Shown here one piece after another: positions 17,161 through 24,887 of a stretch of DNA of 64,000 nucleotides. The stretch is from NCBI RefSeq assembly GCF_002262885.1, contig NZ_NKYF01000001.1, forward strand, positions 310,001 to 374,000. The letters run 5' to 3'. Both the position numbers and the translations under genes were made by a program. Every line of letters begins with the position of its first letter. The stretch's first letter is position 1. The notes under the pieces were generated by a model, which was not told the origin of the DNA, did not search any database, and saw nothing but the letters and a program-made list of their open reading frames with translations. Origin of the DNA: Pseudonocardia sp. MH-G8. GTDB lineage: Bacteria; Actinomycetota; Actinomycetes; Mycobacteriales; Pseudonocardiaceae.

Positions 17161-17715
17161 GTGATCGACTGGGCACAGGTGATCCTGGATCCCACGGGCG
17201 AGGTGGAGCGCAACGAGGACCGAGCGCTCGCCGCCCGGCCCGCAACGCTGGACGGGGCGACCCTCGGACTGCTCGACAACGGCAAGCCGAACGCCGCGGT
17301 GCTGCTCGACGAGGTCGGCCGGCAGCTCGCCGACCGGTTCCGGCTGCAGGATGTGAAGGTCTTCGCCAAGGACTACTTCGGAACTCCGGTGGAGCGCACA
17401 CAGGTCGAGCGCATCGTCGCCACCTGCAACTTCGCCGTCACGGCGGTCGGTGATTGAGGCTCCTGCAGCGCGGCCAGTCTGGCCGACGGGATTCTGCTGG
17501 AACGTGCCGGCGTGCCGGCCGCCAGTATCTGCACCGAACCGTTCCGCCTCGCCGCCGACGCGATGGCGCGCTCGTACGGCTTCCCCGATTTCCCGTACGT
17601 CGTGACCGAGCATCCGGTGGCGAGCCTGTCCCGTGAGGAGGTCCGCGATCGCGTGACCGTGATGCTCCCCCGCATCCTCGAGATCCTGGGGGTCTCCGTG
17701 GAGGTCGAGGGATGA
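17161..17715 (+). CDS. UGSC family selenoprotein with in-frame UGA (Sec99)
   Basis: Two open segments, 17161-17454 and 17458-17715, are in the same frame and separated only by TGA at 17455-17457. Reading the TGA as selenocysteine gives one 184-residue protein with U-G-S-C at residues 99-102, the defining motif of the UGSC (seleno)protein family. GTG 17161 is chosen because GGAGG lies 5 bp upstream. Before the motif comes RIVATCNFAVTAVGD, after it SASLADGILLERAGVPAASI; both sides keep the family pattern and codon bias. A hairpin starts 13 bases after the UGA (17471-17485). Function unknown; the Sec/Cys pair suggests thiol-selenol redox chemistry. The stop overlaps the next gene (ATGA). Confidence 0.88.
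17471..17485 (+). promoter_or_regulatory. SECIS-like hairpin downstream of the Sec UGA
   Basis: CGGCC (17471-17475), loop AGTCT, GGCCG (17481-17485): a perfect 5-bp stem whose apex begins 18 bases after the UGA. The loop holds GUCU, reminiscent of the GGUCU apex of E. coli fdhF SECIS. Weaker outer pairing is possible between CCTGCAG (17462-17468) and CTGCTGG (17494-17500). Position and loop fit a bacterial SECIS read by SelB. Confidence 0.65.
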
Positions 17716-18812
17716 CGGTCGAGAACGACGCGCGCACGATCGTGGACGCGCTCGTCGACGCGGTCGAGTACTGCTACGACCAGGAGTGGAGCGACGGGCT
17801 TCCCCTCGTGCCGTGCACGCCCGAGCGGCTCGAGACGTTCCTCGCGCAGACCGATCGCGCACCGGAGGACGTGCTGCTGGCCATGCCCCAGATCGGGCGG
17901 GAGTGCACGGTGCGGATGGCTGCGCTGAACGCCGCGATGGCCGGCTGCCGCCCGGAGTACTTCCCGGTGGTGCTCGCGGCGTGGGACTCGCTGCGCACCG
18001 AGGGGTACCCGGGCCGGGGCATCTGGCAGAGCACCACCGGCACCGCATCGTTGATCCTGGTGAACGGGCCGGTGCGCGAGGAGCTCGCCATCAACAGCCG
18101 GGGCAACGTGTTCGGCTCCGGCTTCCGCGCGAACGCGACGATCGGGCGGGCGATCCGGCTCGCCGCCCTGAACGTCTTCGGGCTCCGCCCGCACGCACTC
18201 GACCAGGCCACCCAGGGCACCCCGGCGAAGTACACCTGCTGCATCGGGGAGAACCAGGAGGAGAGCCCGTGGCCGTCGTTCCACGAGGAGTTCGGGTTCG
18301 GGCCGGACGAGAGCACGGTCACCGCGATGACGATGCGCGCGGTCGCCCACATCGAGGCCCGGCACACCGCCGAGGCGACACAGCTCCTGCACGACCTGGC
18401 CGACACGATCACCCGCACCGGTGCCTTGCTGCACCGCACGACCTCCTCCTGCCTGGTGCTCAGCCCTGAGCACGCCCACCTACTGGCCGGGCAGGGCTTC
18501 GACAAGCCGGCCATCCGCCGGTTCATGTTCGAGGAGGCGCGCCTCACCCGGGAGGAGCTCGACCGGGTCGGCAAGACCGCGATCTCCCGCTCCACCTCGT
18601 GGCGGCTGCCCGCCGACCACCCCGACGCGCTCCCCGACGACCAGATCGACCCCAGCACGGCGACGTTGCACGTGCTCGCTTCGCCGGACGCGGTGCAGAT
18701 CGTGGTGGCCGGCGCGTCGAACTCCGGCGTGTCCGCCGTGGTCGACACGTTCGGGCCGCGGGGCGACCGGCCCGCACTAGTCCCGGTGCCACCGCGGAGG
18801 CACCCGGACTAG
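17712..18812 (+). CDS. Partner protein of the UGSC selenoprotein, function unknown
   Basis: 366 residues, ATG 17712 overlapping the selenoprotein stop as ATGA, so translation of the two is coupled. It is probably cytosolic, with no signal peptide or membrane helix. Notable conserved-looking segments are EWSDGLPLVPCTPERLE near the start, QSTTGTASLILVNGP (about 100-115), GSGFRANATIGRAIRLAALN and PAKYTCCIGENQEESPW, with a vicinal Cys pair. The WSDGLPLVPCT and Cys-Cys segments make a redox or substrate-handling role with the selenoprotein plausible. I do not recognise a named enzyme family. Confidence 0.8.
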   Translation: MTVENDARTIVDALVDAVEYCYDQEWSDGLPLVPCTPERLETFLAQTDRAPEDVLLAMPQIGRECTVRMAALNAAMAGCRPEYFPVVLAAWDSLRTEGYPGRGIWQSTTGTASLILVNGPVREELAINSRGNVFGSGFRANATIGRAIRLAALNVFGLRPHALDQATQGTPAKYTCCIGENQEESPWPSFHEEFGFGPDESTVTAMTMRAVAHIEARHTAEATQLLHDLADTITRTGALLHRTTSSCLVLSPEHAHLLAGQGFDKPAIRRFMFEEARLTREELDRVGKTAISRSTSWRLPADHPDALPDDQIDPSTATLHVLASPDAVQIVVAGASNSGVSAVVDTFGPRGDRPALVPVPPRRHPD

Positions 18813-18971
18813 CGGGTCGACCACAAGCGCTGGCCTTGCCCTCCCGCGGCGGCGCGAGTCGCACGTCAGGGTCCTCGTCACCGCGCTCACGTACGCCTCG
18901 CACGCCGGCTCGGCGTCTTGATCGCCAGGAGTGGTGTACGGCTCACACCGATCACCTCGGCCCAGCGCGAT

Positions 18972-19865
18972 CTACCGGTTCCCCTGTGCCGTCAGGGCGT
19001 CCGCCTCCGCCCGGATGAGGCGGCGGACGATGAGCGCGGCGCGTGAGGGCCTGCTGTCGCGACGCTGCGTCAGGCACAGGGTGACCGGCGCCGCGTCCCG
19101 CAGCGGGAGCCAGACCAGGCCGGGGACGTCGGACGAGGTGTCGAGCCGGGCGAGGACGCCGAGCCCGGCACCCTGCCCGACCATGACCTTGACGGTACGC
19201 GCCGACATGGCCTGGACGACGACGTCGGGATCGGCCACGTTCCGGTGCAGCATCTCCCACATCACGGTGCCGGGGCGCATGGTGACGACCGCCCGGGCCT
19301 CGATGTCACGCCAGTGCACGTGGTCGCGGTCGGCGAACGGATCATCGTCTCGTACGTAGACGCCCACCGGCACCGACACCAGCGGCACCCGGTGCAGTCC
19401 TGTCGCGGCGGGGCTCGTCGGCATCGTGACGACGCCGAAGTCCAACTCGCCGCTGAGCACCGCGGTCTCGATGGTCGTCGAGGCTCCCTCGCGCACGGTG
19501 AACCGCAGACCCGGGTGGTGCTCGCGGAGCTGACCCACGACGGGAGCGATGATCGCCTCCGCCGTGGCCGAGACGCCGCCGATCTGCACCTGGCCGCGGT
19601 ACGCGCCGCTGGAATCCATGGCCGCTTCGCGAACGGCGTCCTCGGCGGCCACCAGCCGGCCCAGCGGCCCGATCAGGGCCTCGCCGGCCGGTGTCGGGAG
19701 TACGCCCTGGCGGCTGCGGGTGAGCAGGACGACGTCGAGCTCCTCCTCCAGCAACGCGATCTGCTGACCCATGGTGGGCTGGCTGACCCCGCACCGGGTG
19801 GCCGCGGAACGCAGCGACCCGGTGTCGACGGCAGCCAGGAAGTAGCGCGCCCGCTCCACCCGCAC
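18972..19865 (-). CDS. LysR family transcriptional regulator
   Basis: 297 residues. The N-terminal LysR helix-turn-helix is clear (ARYFLAAVDTGSLRSAATRCGVSQPTMGQQIALLEEEL), followed by the periplasmic-binding-like effector domain (GQVQIGGVSATAEAI onward). It diverges from the CoA-transferase gene with 134 bp between them, the standard arrangement for a LysR activator and its target. It probably controls the CoA-transferase/permease pair in response to the imported acid or its CoA ester. Confidence 0.9.
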   Translation of the reverse strand: MRVERARYFLAAVDTGSLRSAATRCGVSQPTMGQQIALLEEELDVVLLTRSRQGVLPTPAGEALIGPLGRLVAAEDAVREAAMDSSGAYRGQVQIGGVSATAEAIIAPVVGQLREHHPGLRFTVREGASTTIETAVLSGELDFGVVTMPTSPAATGLHRVPLVSVPVGVYVRDDDPFADRDHVHWRDIEARAVVTMRPGTVMWEMLHRNVADPDVVVQAMSARTVKVMVGQGAGLGVLARLDTSSDVPGLVWLPLRDAAPVTLCLTQRRDSRPSRAALIVRRLIRAEADALTAQGNR

Positions 19866-19999
19866 CGGTTCACCATAAAGGCAGAACCTTGCACCGGTGA
19901 GCGCGAACTGCGGCTTCCCCCGGGCCCCGGGAGCCGGGCATCGTGCGTGGACCTCGACCTGCCGGCCGGTCCGAGGTCCCGGCGTGAAAGGAATCCCCA

Positions 20000-21187
20000 G
20001 TGCCCGACGGCCCTCTGAGCCACGTACGCGTCCTGGACGTGTCGACGATCCTGGCCGGTCCGCTGGCGTCCTCGCTCCTCGGCGAGTTCGGCGCCGAGGT
20101 GATCAAGATCGAGCATCCCGCCGAGGGGGACCCGGCGCGGCGCTACCCCCCTCTGGAGGACGGGGAGTCGGTGGCCTGGACGATGCTCGGCCGCAGCAAG
20201 CGCAGCGTCACCGTCGACCTGCACCACCCCGACGCCGCCGATCTCGTCGGTCGGCTGGCGGCGACGGCGGACATCGTGGTGACCAACTTCCGTCCGGCGA
20301 CGCTGCGCCGGTTCGGCATCGACTTCGACGACCTGCGGGCCTACCGGCCGGACCTCGTGATGGTCCACGTGAGCGCGTTCGGCCGCACCGGCCCGTACGC
20401 CGACCGCCCCGGCTTCGCGCGCGTGGCGGAGGCCTTCGCCGGGCTGACCTACCGCACGGGCGAGCCGGACCAGCCGCCGGTCTTCGCCGGCTACCCCGTC
20501 GCCGACGGGGTCACCGGCATCTACGCCGCGTTCGCGGCCATGCTCGCGCTGCGTCAACGGGACCGCACCGGCGAGGCGCAGCTGGCCGACATCCCCCTCT
20601 ACGAACCGCTTCTGCGGATGATGGAGGACTTCGTCGTCGAGTACGACGCCACCGGGGAGAGCCGCGAGCGCCAGGGCAACCAGAACCCGCACATCAGCCC
20701 CAACAGCCTCTACCGCACCCGGGACGGCCGCTGGCTCGCCCTGCCGGCGTCGACCGAGCGCATGTGGCGGCGACTGGTCGAGGTCATGGACGCGCCGGAC
20801 CTCGCCGTCCACGACTCCATGACCGCGCGGCTGGAGCACCGCGACGAGATCGAGAAGCGGGTCGGCGACTTCGTCGGCGCGCACGACCTCGACCCGCTGA
20901 TGACGCTGCTCCTGGATGCGGGCGTCGCCGCGGGGCCGGTGAACTCGGCGGCCGACGTCTGCGCCGACCCGCACATCCGCGCGCGCGGCTCGGTGGTCGA
21001 GGTGCCGACCGGCTCCGGCGGGCGCTCCCGGCTCATGCAGGCCCCGGCCGGCCGCTTCTCGGGGTTCAGCGGCGCGACCGGCCGCGGGGCGCCGGAGCTC
21101 GGCGAGCACACCGCCGAGGTGCTGCGCGACCTCGCCGGGCTGACGCCACCGGAGATCGACGACCTGCGCCGCCGCGGAGTGGTCTGA
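20000..21187 (+). CDS. Class III (CaiB/BaiF) CoA-transferase
   Basis: 395 residues. Family III hallmarks: VRVLDVSTILAGPLASSLLGEFGAEVIKIEHP at the start, KRSVTVDLHHP, VVTNFRPATLRRFG, then the catalytic Asp in GYPVADGVTGIYAAFAAMLAL (about residue 170), and AGVAAGPVNSAADVCADPH late. Such enzymes move CoA between carboxylates. The next gene, 16 bp on, is a carboxylate permease, so this protein likely activates the imported acid. Confidence 0.92.
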   Translation: MPDGPLSHVRVLDVSTILAGPLASSLLGEFGAEVIKIEHPAEGDPARRYPPLEDGESVAWTMLGRSKRSVTVDLHHPDAADLVGRLAATADIVVTNFRPATLRRFGIDFDDLRAYRPDLVMVHVSAFGRTGPYADRPGFARVAEAFAGLTYRTGEPDQPPVFAGYPVADGVTGIYAAFAAMLALRQRDRTGEAQLADIPLYEPLLRMMEDFVVEYDATGESRERQGNQNPHISPNSLYRTRDGRWLALPASTERMWRRLVEVMDAPDLAVHDSMTARLEHRDEIEKRVGDFVGAHDLDPLMTLLLDAGVAAGPVNSAADVCADPHIRARGSVVEVPTGSGGRSRLMQAPAGRFSGFSGATGRGAPELGEHTAEVLRDLAGLTPPEIDDLRRRGVV

Positions 21188-21203
21188 CCGAGAGGGCTTG
21201 ATC

Positions 21204-22541
21204 ATGACTATGGCAGTCGTGTCCATCATCGTTCTGGTCGCGCTCTTCGCGGCGACGACGATCCGCGGGTTCGACCTCGGGCTGGCCGCCCTGTCCGCGG
21301 CGTTCCTCCTCGGCCTCGCGGCCGGCGTGCCGGTGGACGAGGTGACGGCGTTCTTCCCCGCCGACTTCTTCGTGCTCATCGTCGGGGTCACCGCGATGTT
21401 CGCCGCCGCCCAGCTCAACGGGACCCTCGACTGGCTCCTCGACCTGCTGCTGAAGCTGGTCGGCGGCCGCCTGGTGCTGGTCGCGCTGGTCCCCTTCGTG
21501 GTCGGCGCCGTGCTGACCGCGATCGGCACCCTGCCGGCGGCGGCGACCGCGATCGTCGCCCCGATCGCGCTGGGTCTCGCCGCCCGGTACCGGTTCTCAC
21601 CGCTGCTGGCCGCCGTGCTCGGCATCACCGGGATCATCAGCGGGTTGCTCTCGCCGCTCGCCGTCTACGGCGTCACCGCGCGCGAGCTGAGCACCAAGCT
21701 CGGGATCGCCCTGCCCGGCTCGGCCCCCGTGACGTTCCTGCTGGGCGGGCTGCTCACCGGGGTGGCCGTCTGCGCGGCCTGCCTGCTGATCGGCATGCGG
21801 ACCGGCGCGGTGCCCCGCGGCCGAGCCACCGCCGCGACGCCCGACGCCACCGCACCCGACGCCACCGCACCCGACGTGCCACCGGGCACGCCCGCTCCCG
21901 ACGGCGGCGCCGAGCCGCGGACGGCCCTCGCCACCGTTGTCGCTGCGCCGTCCGGATCGCGCACGGCACGCACCCTCACGGTCGGTTGCCTGCTCGCCGT
22001 CGTGGTCCTCTCCGTCGGCTTCGACATGAACGTCGGCTACCTCGGTCTGACCGCGGCGCTGGTCCTGGCGCTGGCGCTCCGCTCGGAGCCCGGCGAGATC
22101 GTCGCCAGGATCCCGTGGGGCGTGGTCCTGCTGATCGGCGGGCTGCTCACCTACGTGGGTCTGATGCAGCACCTCGGCGCCTTCGAGCAGCTCAGCAACC
22201 TGCTCCGGATCGAGGCGTCGCCCGCCCTCAGCCTGCTGCTGCTGTGCTACATCGCCGGTGTCACCTCGTTCGCCGCCAGCTCCATCGCGGTGTTCGTGAC
22301 CGCCATGCCCCTGTTGCCCCCGCTGGTGGAAGCCGGGGTCTCTCCGGTCGGGGCCGTGCTCGCCCTCGCCCTGGCCTCGGTGCTCGTCGACATCAACCCC
22401 CTCGGCATCACCGGAGGGCTGATCCTCAGCGCCGCCGAACCCGCGGCCCGGCCCCGGTTGTTCCGCCAGCTGCTCACCTACGGCCTGGTCTCGATCGTCG
22501 TGGCGCCCTTCCTCGCCTGGCTCGCCTTCAGCGGGTGGTGA
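21204..22541 (+). CDS. MatC/SLC13-like dicarboxylate permease
   Basis: 445 residues. ATG 21204 is chosen because GAGAGGG lies 7 bp upstream. About ten hydrophobic helices in two halves, with the MatC-type N-terminal block (GLAALSAAFLLGLAAGVPVDEV, ADFFVLIVGVTAMFAAAQ) and a re-entrant-like VDINPLGITGGLIL near the end. The halves are joined by a Pro/Ala/Asp linker with a short tandem DATAP repeat (about residues 213-225). The homologous MatC is a malonate carrier. Its position after a CoA-transferase supports uptake of a dicarboxylate or similar acid; the substrate is inferred. Confidence 0.8.
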   Translation: MTMAVVSIIVLVALFAATTIRGFDLGLAALSAAFLLGLAAGVPVDEVTAFFPADFFVLIVGVTAMFAAAQLNGTLDWLLDLLLKLVGGRLVLVALVPFVVGAVLTAIGTLPAAATAIVAPIALGLAARYRFSPLLAAVLGITGIISGLLSPLAVYGVTARELSTKLGIALPGSAPVTFLLGGLLTGVAVCAACLLIGMRTGAVPRGRATAATPDATAPDATAPDVPPGTPAPDGGAEPRTALATVVAAPSGSRTARTLTVGCLLAVVVLSVGFDMNVGYLGLTAALVLALALRSEPGEIVARIPWGVVLLIGGLLTYVGLMQHLGAFEQLSNLLRIEASPALSLLLLCYIAGVTSFAASSIAVFVTAMPLLPPLVEAGVSPVGAVLALALASVLVDINPLGITGGLILSAAEPAARPRLFRQLLTYGLVSIVVAPFLAWLAFSGW

Positions 22542-22599
22542 CCGGCGAGCTCGGCCCGGTGCCGGGACGGCGATGCGCCATCCCGGCACCGACCACGCG

Positions 22600-23085
22600 T
22601 CAGGCCGGCGCGACCGCCCCGGCCAGTGCACCGCAGGCCGCCGGGACCCGCTCGCCCTGCTGCCGCAGGAATGCCGACTTGGGCTCCAGCCGTCGGGACG
22701 CGAACCGTTCGAGGCTGACCACGCAGAAACCCAGTACCCCGGAGGCGACCATCTCGAGATCGTCGCTGGCGTCCACCTGCCATTCGCTGTACCGGCCCTC
22801 CACACGCTCGCATCGCGCGCGGACCGTCAATGTCGCACCGGCCGGAACGGGTGCCAGGTGCGTGAGCTCGAAACGCGTGCCGAGAGAGCACTCGTCATCC
22901 CGCATGTAGCTGCGCAATGCGAGCATGGCGGGCCATTCGCACACTCCGAGCAGCCAGCCGCTGGCCATCACCTCCGGCTTGCGGATGAACTCCGCCACGC
23001 CCGGCAACAGCCGCTGGACCATGTTCTCGCGACCGACCCGGTAGGTGATGACCTGCGTCGTTCCGACCGCCAGGTGCCCGCTCAC
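22600..23085 (-). CDS. Hotdog-fold thioesterase family protein
   Basis: 161 residues from GTG 23085. The first half has the hotdog helix region (GVAEFIRKPEVMASGWLLGVCEW). The second half has strands typical of the FlK/fluoroacetyl-CoA thioesterase-like group (GTRFELTHLAPVPAGATLTVRA, then EWQVDASDD). Likely role: hydrolysis of an acyl-CoA thioester. Its GTG overlaps the stop of a 46-codon ORF (GTGA), so its expression is coupled to that small gene. It converges with the permease gene, which may serve the same acyl-CoA pathway. Confidence 0.78.
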   Translation of the reverse strand: MSGHLAVGTTQVITYRVGRENMVQRLLPGVAEFIRKPEVMASGWLLGVCEWPAMLALRSYMRDDECSLGTRFELTHLAPVPAGATLTVRARCERVEGRYSEWQVDASDDLEMVASGVLGFCVVSLERFASRRLEPKSAFLRQQGERVPAACGALAGAVAPA

Positions 23086-23222
23086 CAGCGCGTCCCGTCA
23101 ACAGCGACGTGGTCGCCCTCGTGCGCGGCAGGAGCCGCACAGATCCATTCCTGGTCGTAGATGGGGCGCAGCGCGTCGCCACAGATCACTGCACGGTCGA
23201 GGTGGTTGTGTTCCTGGTGCAT
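23082..23222 (-). CDS. Small protein (46 aa) coupled to the thioesterase
   Basis: ATG 23222 follows GGGGAGAG at good spacing. The 46-codon frame has a normal high-GC third-position pattern and ends in a GTGA overlap with the thioesterase start. The peptide begins MHQEHNHLDRAVICGD, contains ALRPIYDQEWICAAP and ends in DGTRW. It is His/Asp-rich with two Cys and no membrane segment. No family is recognised. Ribosome site, codon usage and coupling together make it a real gene rather than a chance frame. Confidence 0.68.
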   Translation of the reverse strand: MHQEHNHLDRAVICGDALRPIYDQEWICAAPAAHEGDHVAVDGTRW

Positions 23223-23951
23223 TTCTCTCCCCAAAGCTGGTACGTGGACGCCGCCCACGCCGGAACTGCGCAGGCCGAATCAGGACGGCGCGCGAGGATG
23301 CGTCGAGGTGGGCCCGATCCGACCCGCGCGGATCACCGAGCGGGTCGTCGGGTGGGCCGGTTCCTGCGGCCGCTCACCGACCGGCGGGTGCGGCCGGGCG
23401 GAACGGGCGAGGTGCGCCCGCGGGCCGAGGACGTGTCGTGATGCCGGAGCCTGCGCCGAGGCGGGCGCCGGAGGCGGTGGTGTGCCGCCGGTTCGTGCCG
23501 GATTCCGGCGGGGACCGGCGGAACCCTCGTGCCGTGACGTACTCCCAACGTGCTGTCCGTGCAGATCGCCGCCGCGGTCGGCGAGTTGCATCGTTCGCTC
23601 TCGTCCACCGCGGTCACGACGCGCGACGAGCCCCCCGGGTCGTCAGGGGGAGATCATCTCGGGTCGCGGCGACAGGCTTGCATGAACGATTCAGAAGGCG
23701 CACGGGGGATGCCTCCCCCGTCCGTGACGCGGAGGGCACCCCACCCCCGGGACATCATGATCATGTTCAGCCTGGTGCCGGGCTCGGTCGACCCGGTCGA
23801 GCAGCCGCCCCGCAAGCGCTCGATCAGGTGGGACACGAGCCCGGCCGGGAACGGCCGGCGATCGATCCATGATCTACAACTCCGCCCGGTCGGGGGAACT
23901 CGGGCGAGGCCCGGAACCCGCGCGCGCCCGGCGACGACGGACCGCAGCCGG
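23223..23951. other. Non-coding stretch with a strong hairpin
   Basis: About 730 bp with no supported gene; all open frames have Arg/Pro/Gly-rich shadow composition and lack ribosome sites. ACGGGGGA (23702-23709) and TCCCCCGT (23714-23721) form a perfect 8-bp stem around TGCC. It could be debris from a lost gene. Confidence 0.5.
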
Positions 23952-24887
23952 TCAACGCACCGGGACTTCCCGCCTCGGCGCCCGACGGACTCCGGCCGCA
24001 CGCGTGCGTTGGGTGAGCGCGACGCAGAGCAGGACGGCCAGCGCGACGGCGACCGCGGAGCCCGGGACGGTCTCGCCGAGGAGCAGCACCGCCCAGGCCA
24101 GCGTGAGCAGGGGTTGGGCGAGCTGGATCTGTCCCACCCGGGCGATACCTCCCCGGGCGAGGCCCGCGTACCAGGCGAAGAAGGCCAGGAACATCGACAC
24201 CACCGTGAGGTAGGCGAAGCCGGTCCAGGCGGCGGGCCCCGCGTGGGGTGGCGTCTGGACCGCGGCGATCGTGCTGATCCCGACCGTGACGGGCAGCGAG
24301 AGGACGAGCGCCCAGCAGATGGTGTTGGCGCCGCCGAGCTCCCGCGCCACCGCGCCACCCTCGGCGTAGCCGAGCCCGCACAGGACCACGGCGGCCAGGA
24401 GGAAGACGTCGGCCGTCTCCAGCGCTCCCGTTGCGCTCCCGCTGATCGCGGTGAAGACCACCACCACTGCCGCGCCCGCGCCGCTGGCGAGCCAGAACAG
24501 CGCAGAGGGGCGTTCGCGAGCGCGCAGCACGGCGAAGACGGCGGTGAGGGCGGGCAGGACGGCGACCACCACCCCACCGTGGGCGGCGGTCGTGGCCGTC
24601 AGCGCCAGCGAGGTGAACAGCGGGAAGCCCACCACGACGCCGGCGGCGACCACCGCGAGCCGCCTGCACTGCGCGGCCGAGGGTCGCGGCACCCGGCGCC
24701 ACCACAGGTAGAGCACGGCCAGCAGGCCGGCACCGACCGCCCGGCCGAACGCCACGAGCCAGGGATCCAGGTCGGCCACGGCCGCCCTGGTGGCCGGCAG
24801 CGACATGCTGAACCCCAGGACGCCCACGGCCCCGAGGGCGCTACCCGTGATCGCCGCACGCCGGGAAGCGCTACTCTTGTTCTCCAT
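23952..24887 (-). CDS. EamA (DMT) family transporter
   Basis: 311 residues with ten predicted helices in two EamA repeats (VGVLGFSMSLPATRAAV start; second repeat from about residue 150 with LGGANTICWALVLSLPV). The C-terminal GQIQLAQPLLTLAWAVLLLGE is typical. It is probably a metabolite or amino acid exporter. ATG 24887 overlaps the ATG of the divergent MocR gene on the other strand (CATG at 24885-24888). No ribosome site is seen, so translation may be leaderless. Control by the MocR protein is likely. Confidence 0.88.
   Translation of the reverse strand: MENKSSASRRAAITGSALGAVGVLGFSMSLPATRAAVADLDPWLVAFGRAVGAGLLAVLYLWWRRVPRPSAAQCRRLAVVAAGVVVGFPLFTSLALTATTAAHGGVVVAVLPALTAVFAVLRARERPSALFWLASGAGAAVVVVFTAISGSATGALETADVFLLAAVVLCGLGYAEGGAVARELGGANTICWALVLSLPVTVGISTIAAVQTPPHAGPAAWTGFAYLTVVSMFLAFFAWYAGLARGGIARVGQIQLAQPLLTLAWAVLLLGETVPGSAVAVALAVLLCVALTQRTRAAGVRRAPRREVPVR

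Noticed and set aside
21838..21880. Tandem GACGCCACCGCACCC repeat
   Set aside because: It is the coding sequence of the low-complexity linker in the MatC-like permease, not a separate element.
23702..23721. Perfect hairpin as a terminator
   Set aside because: No gene ends close to it and no T-run follows, so only a hairpin is recorded.
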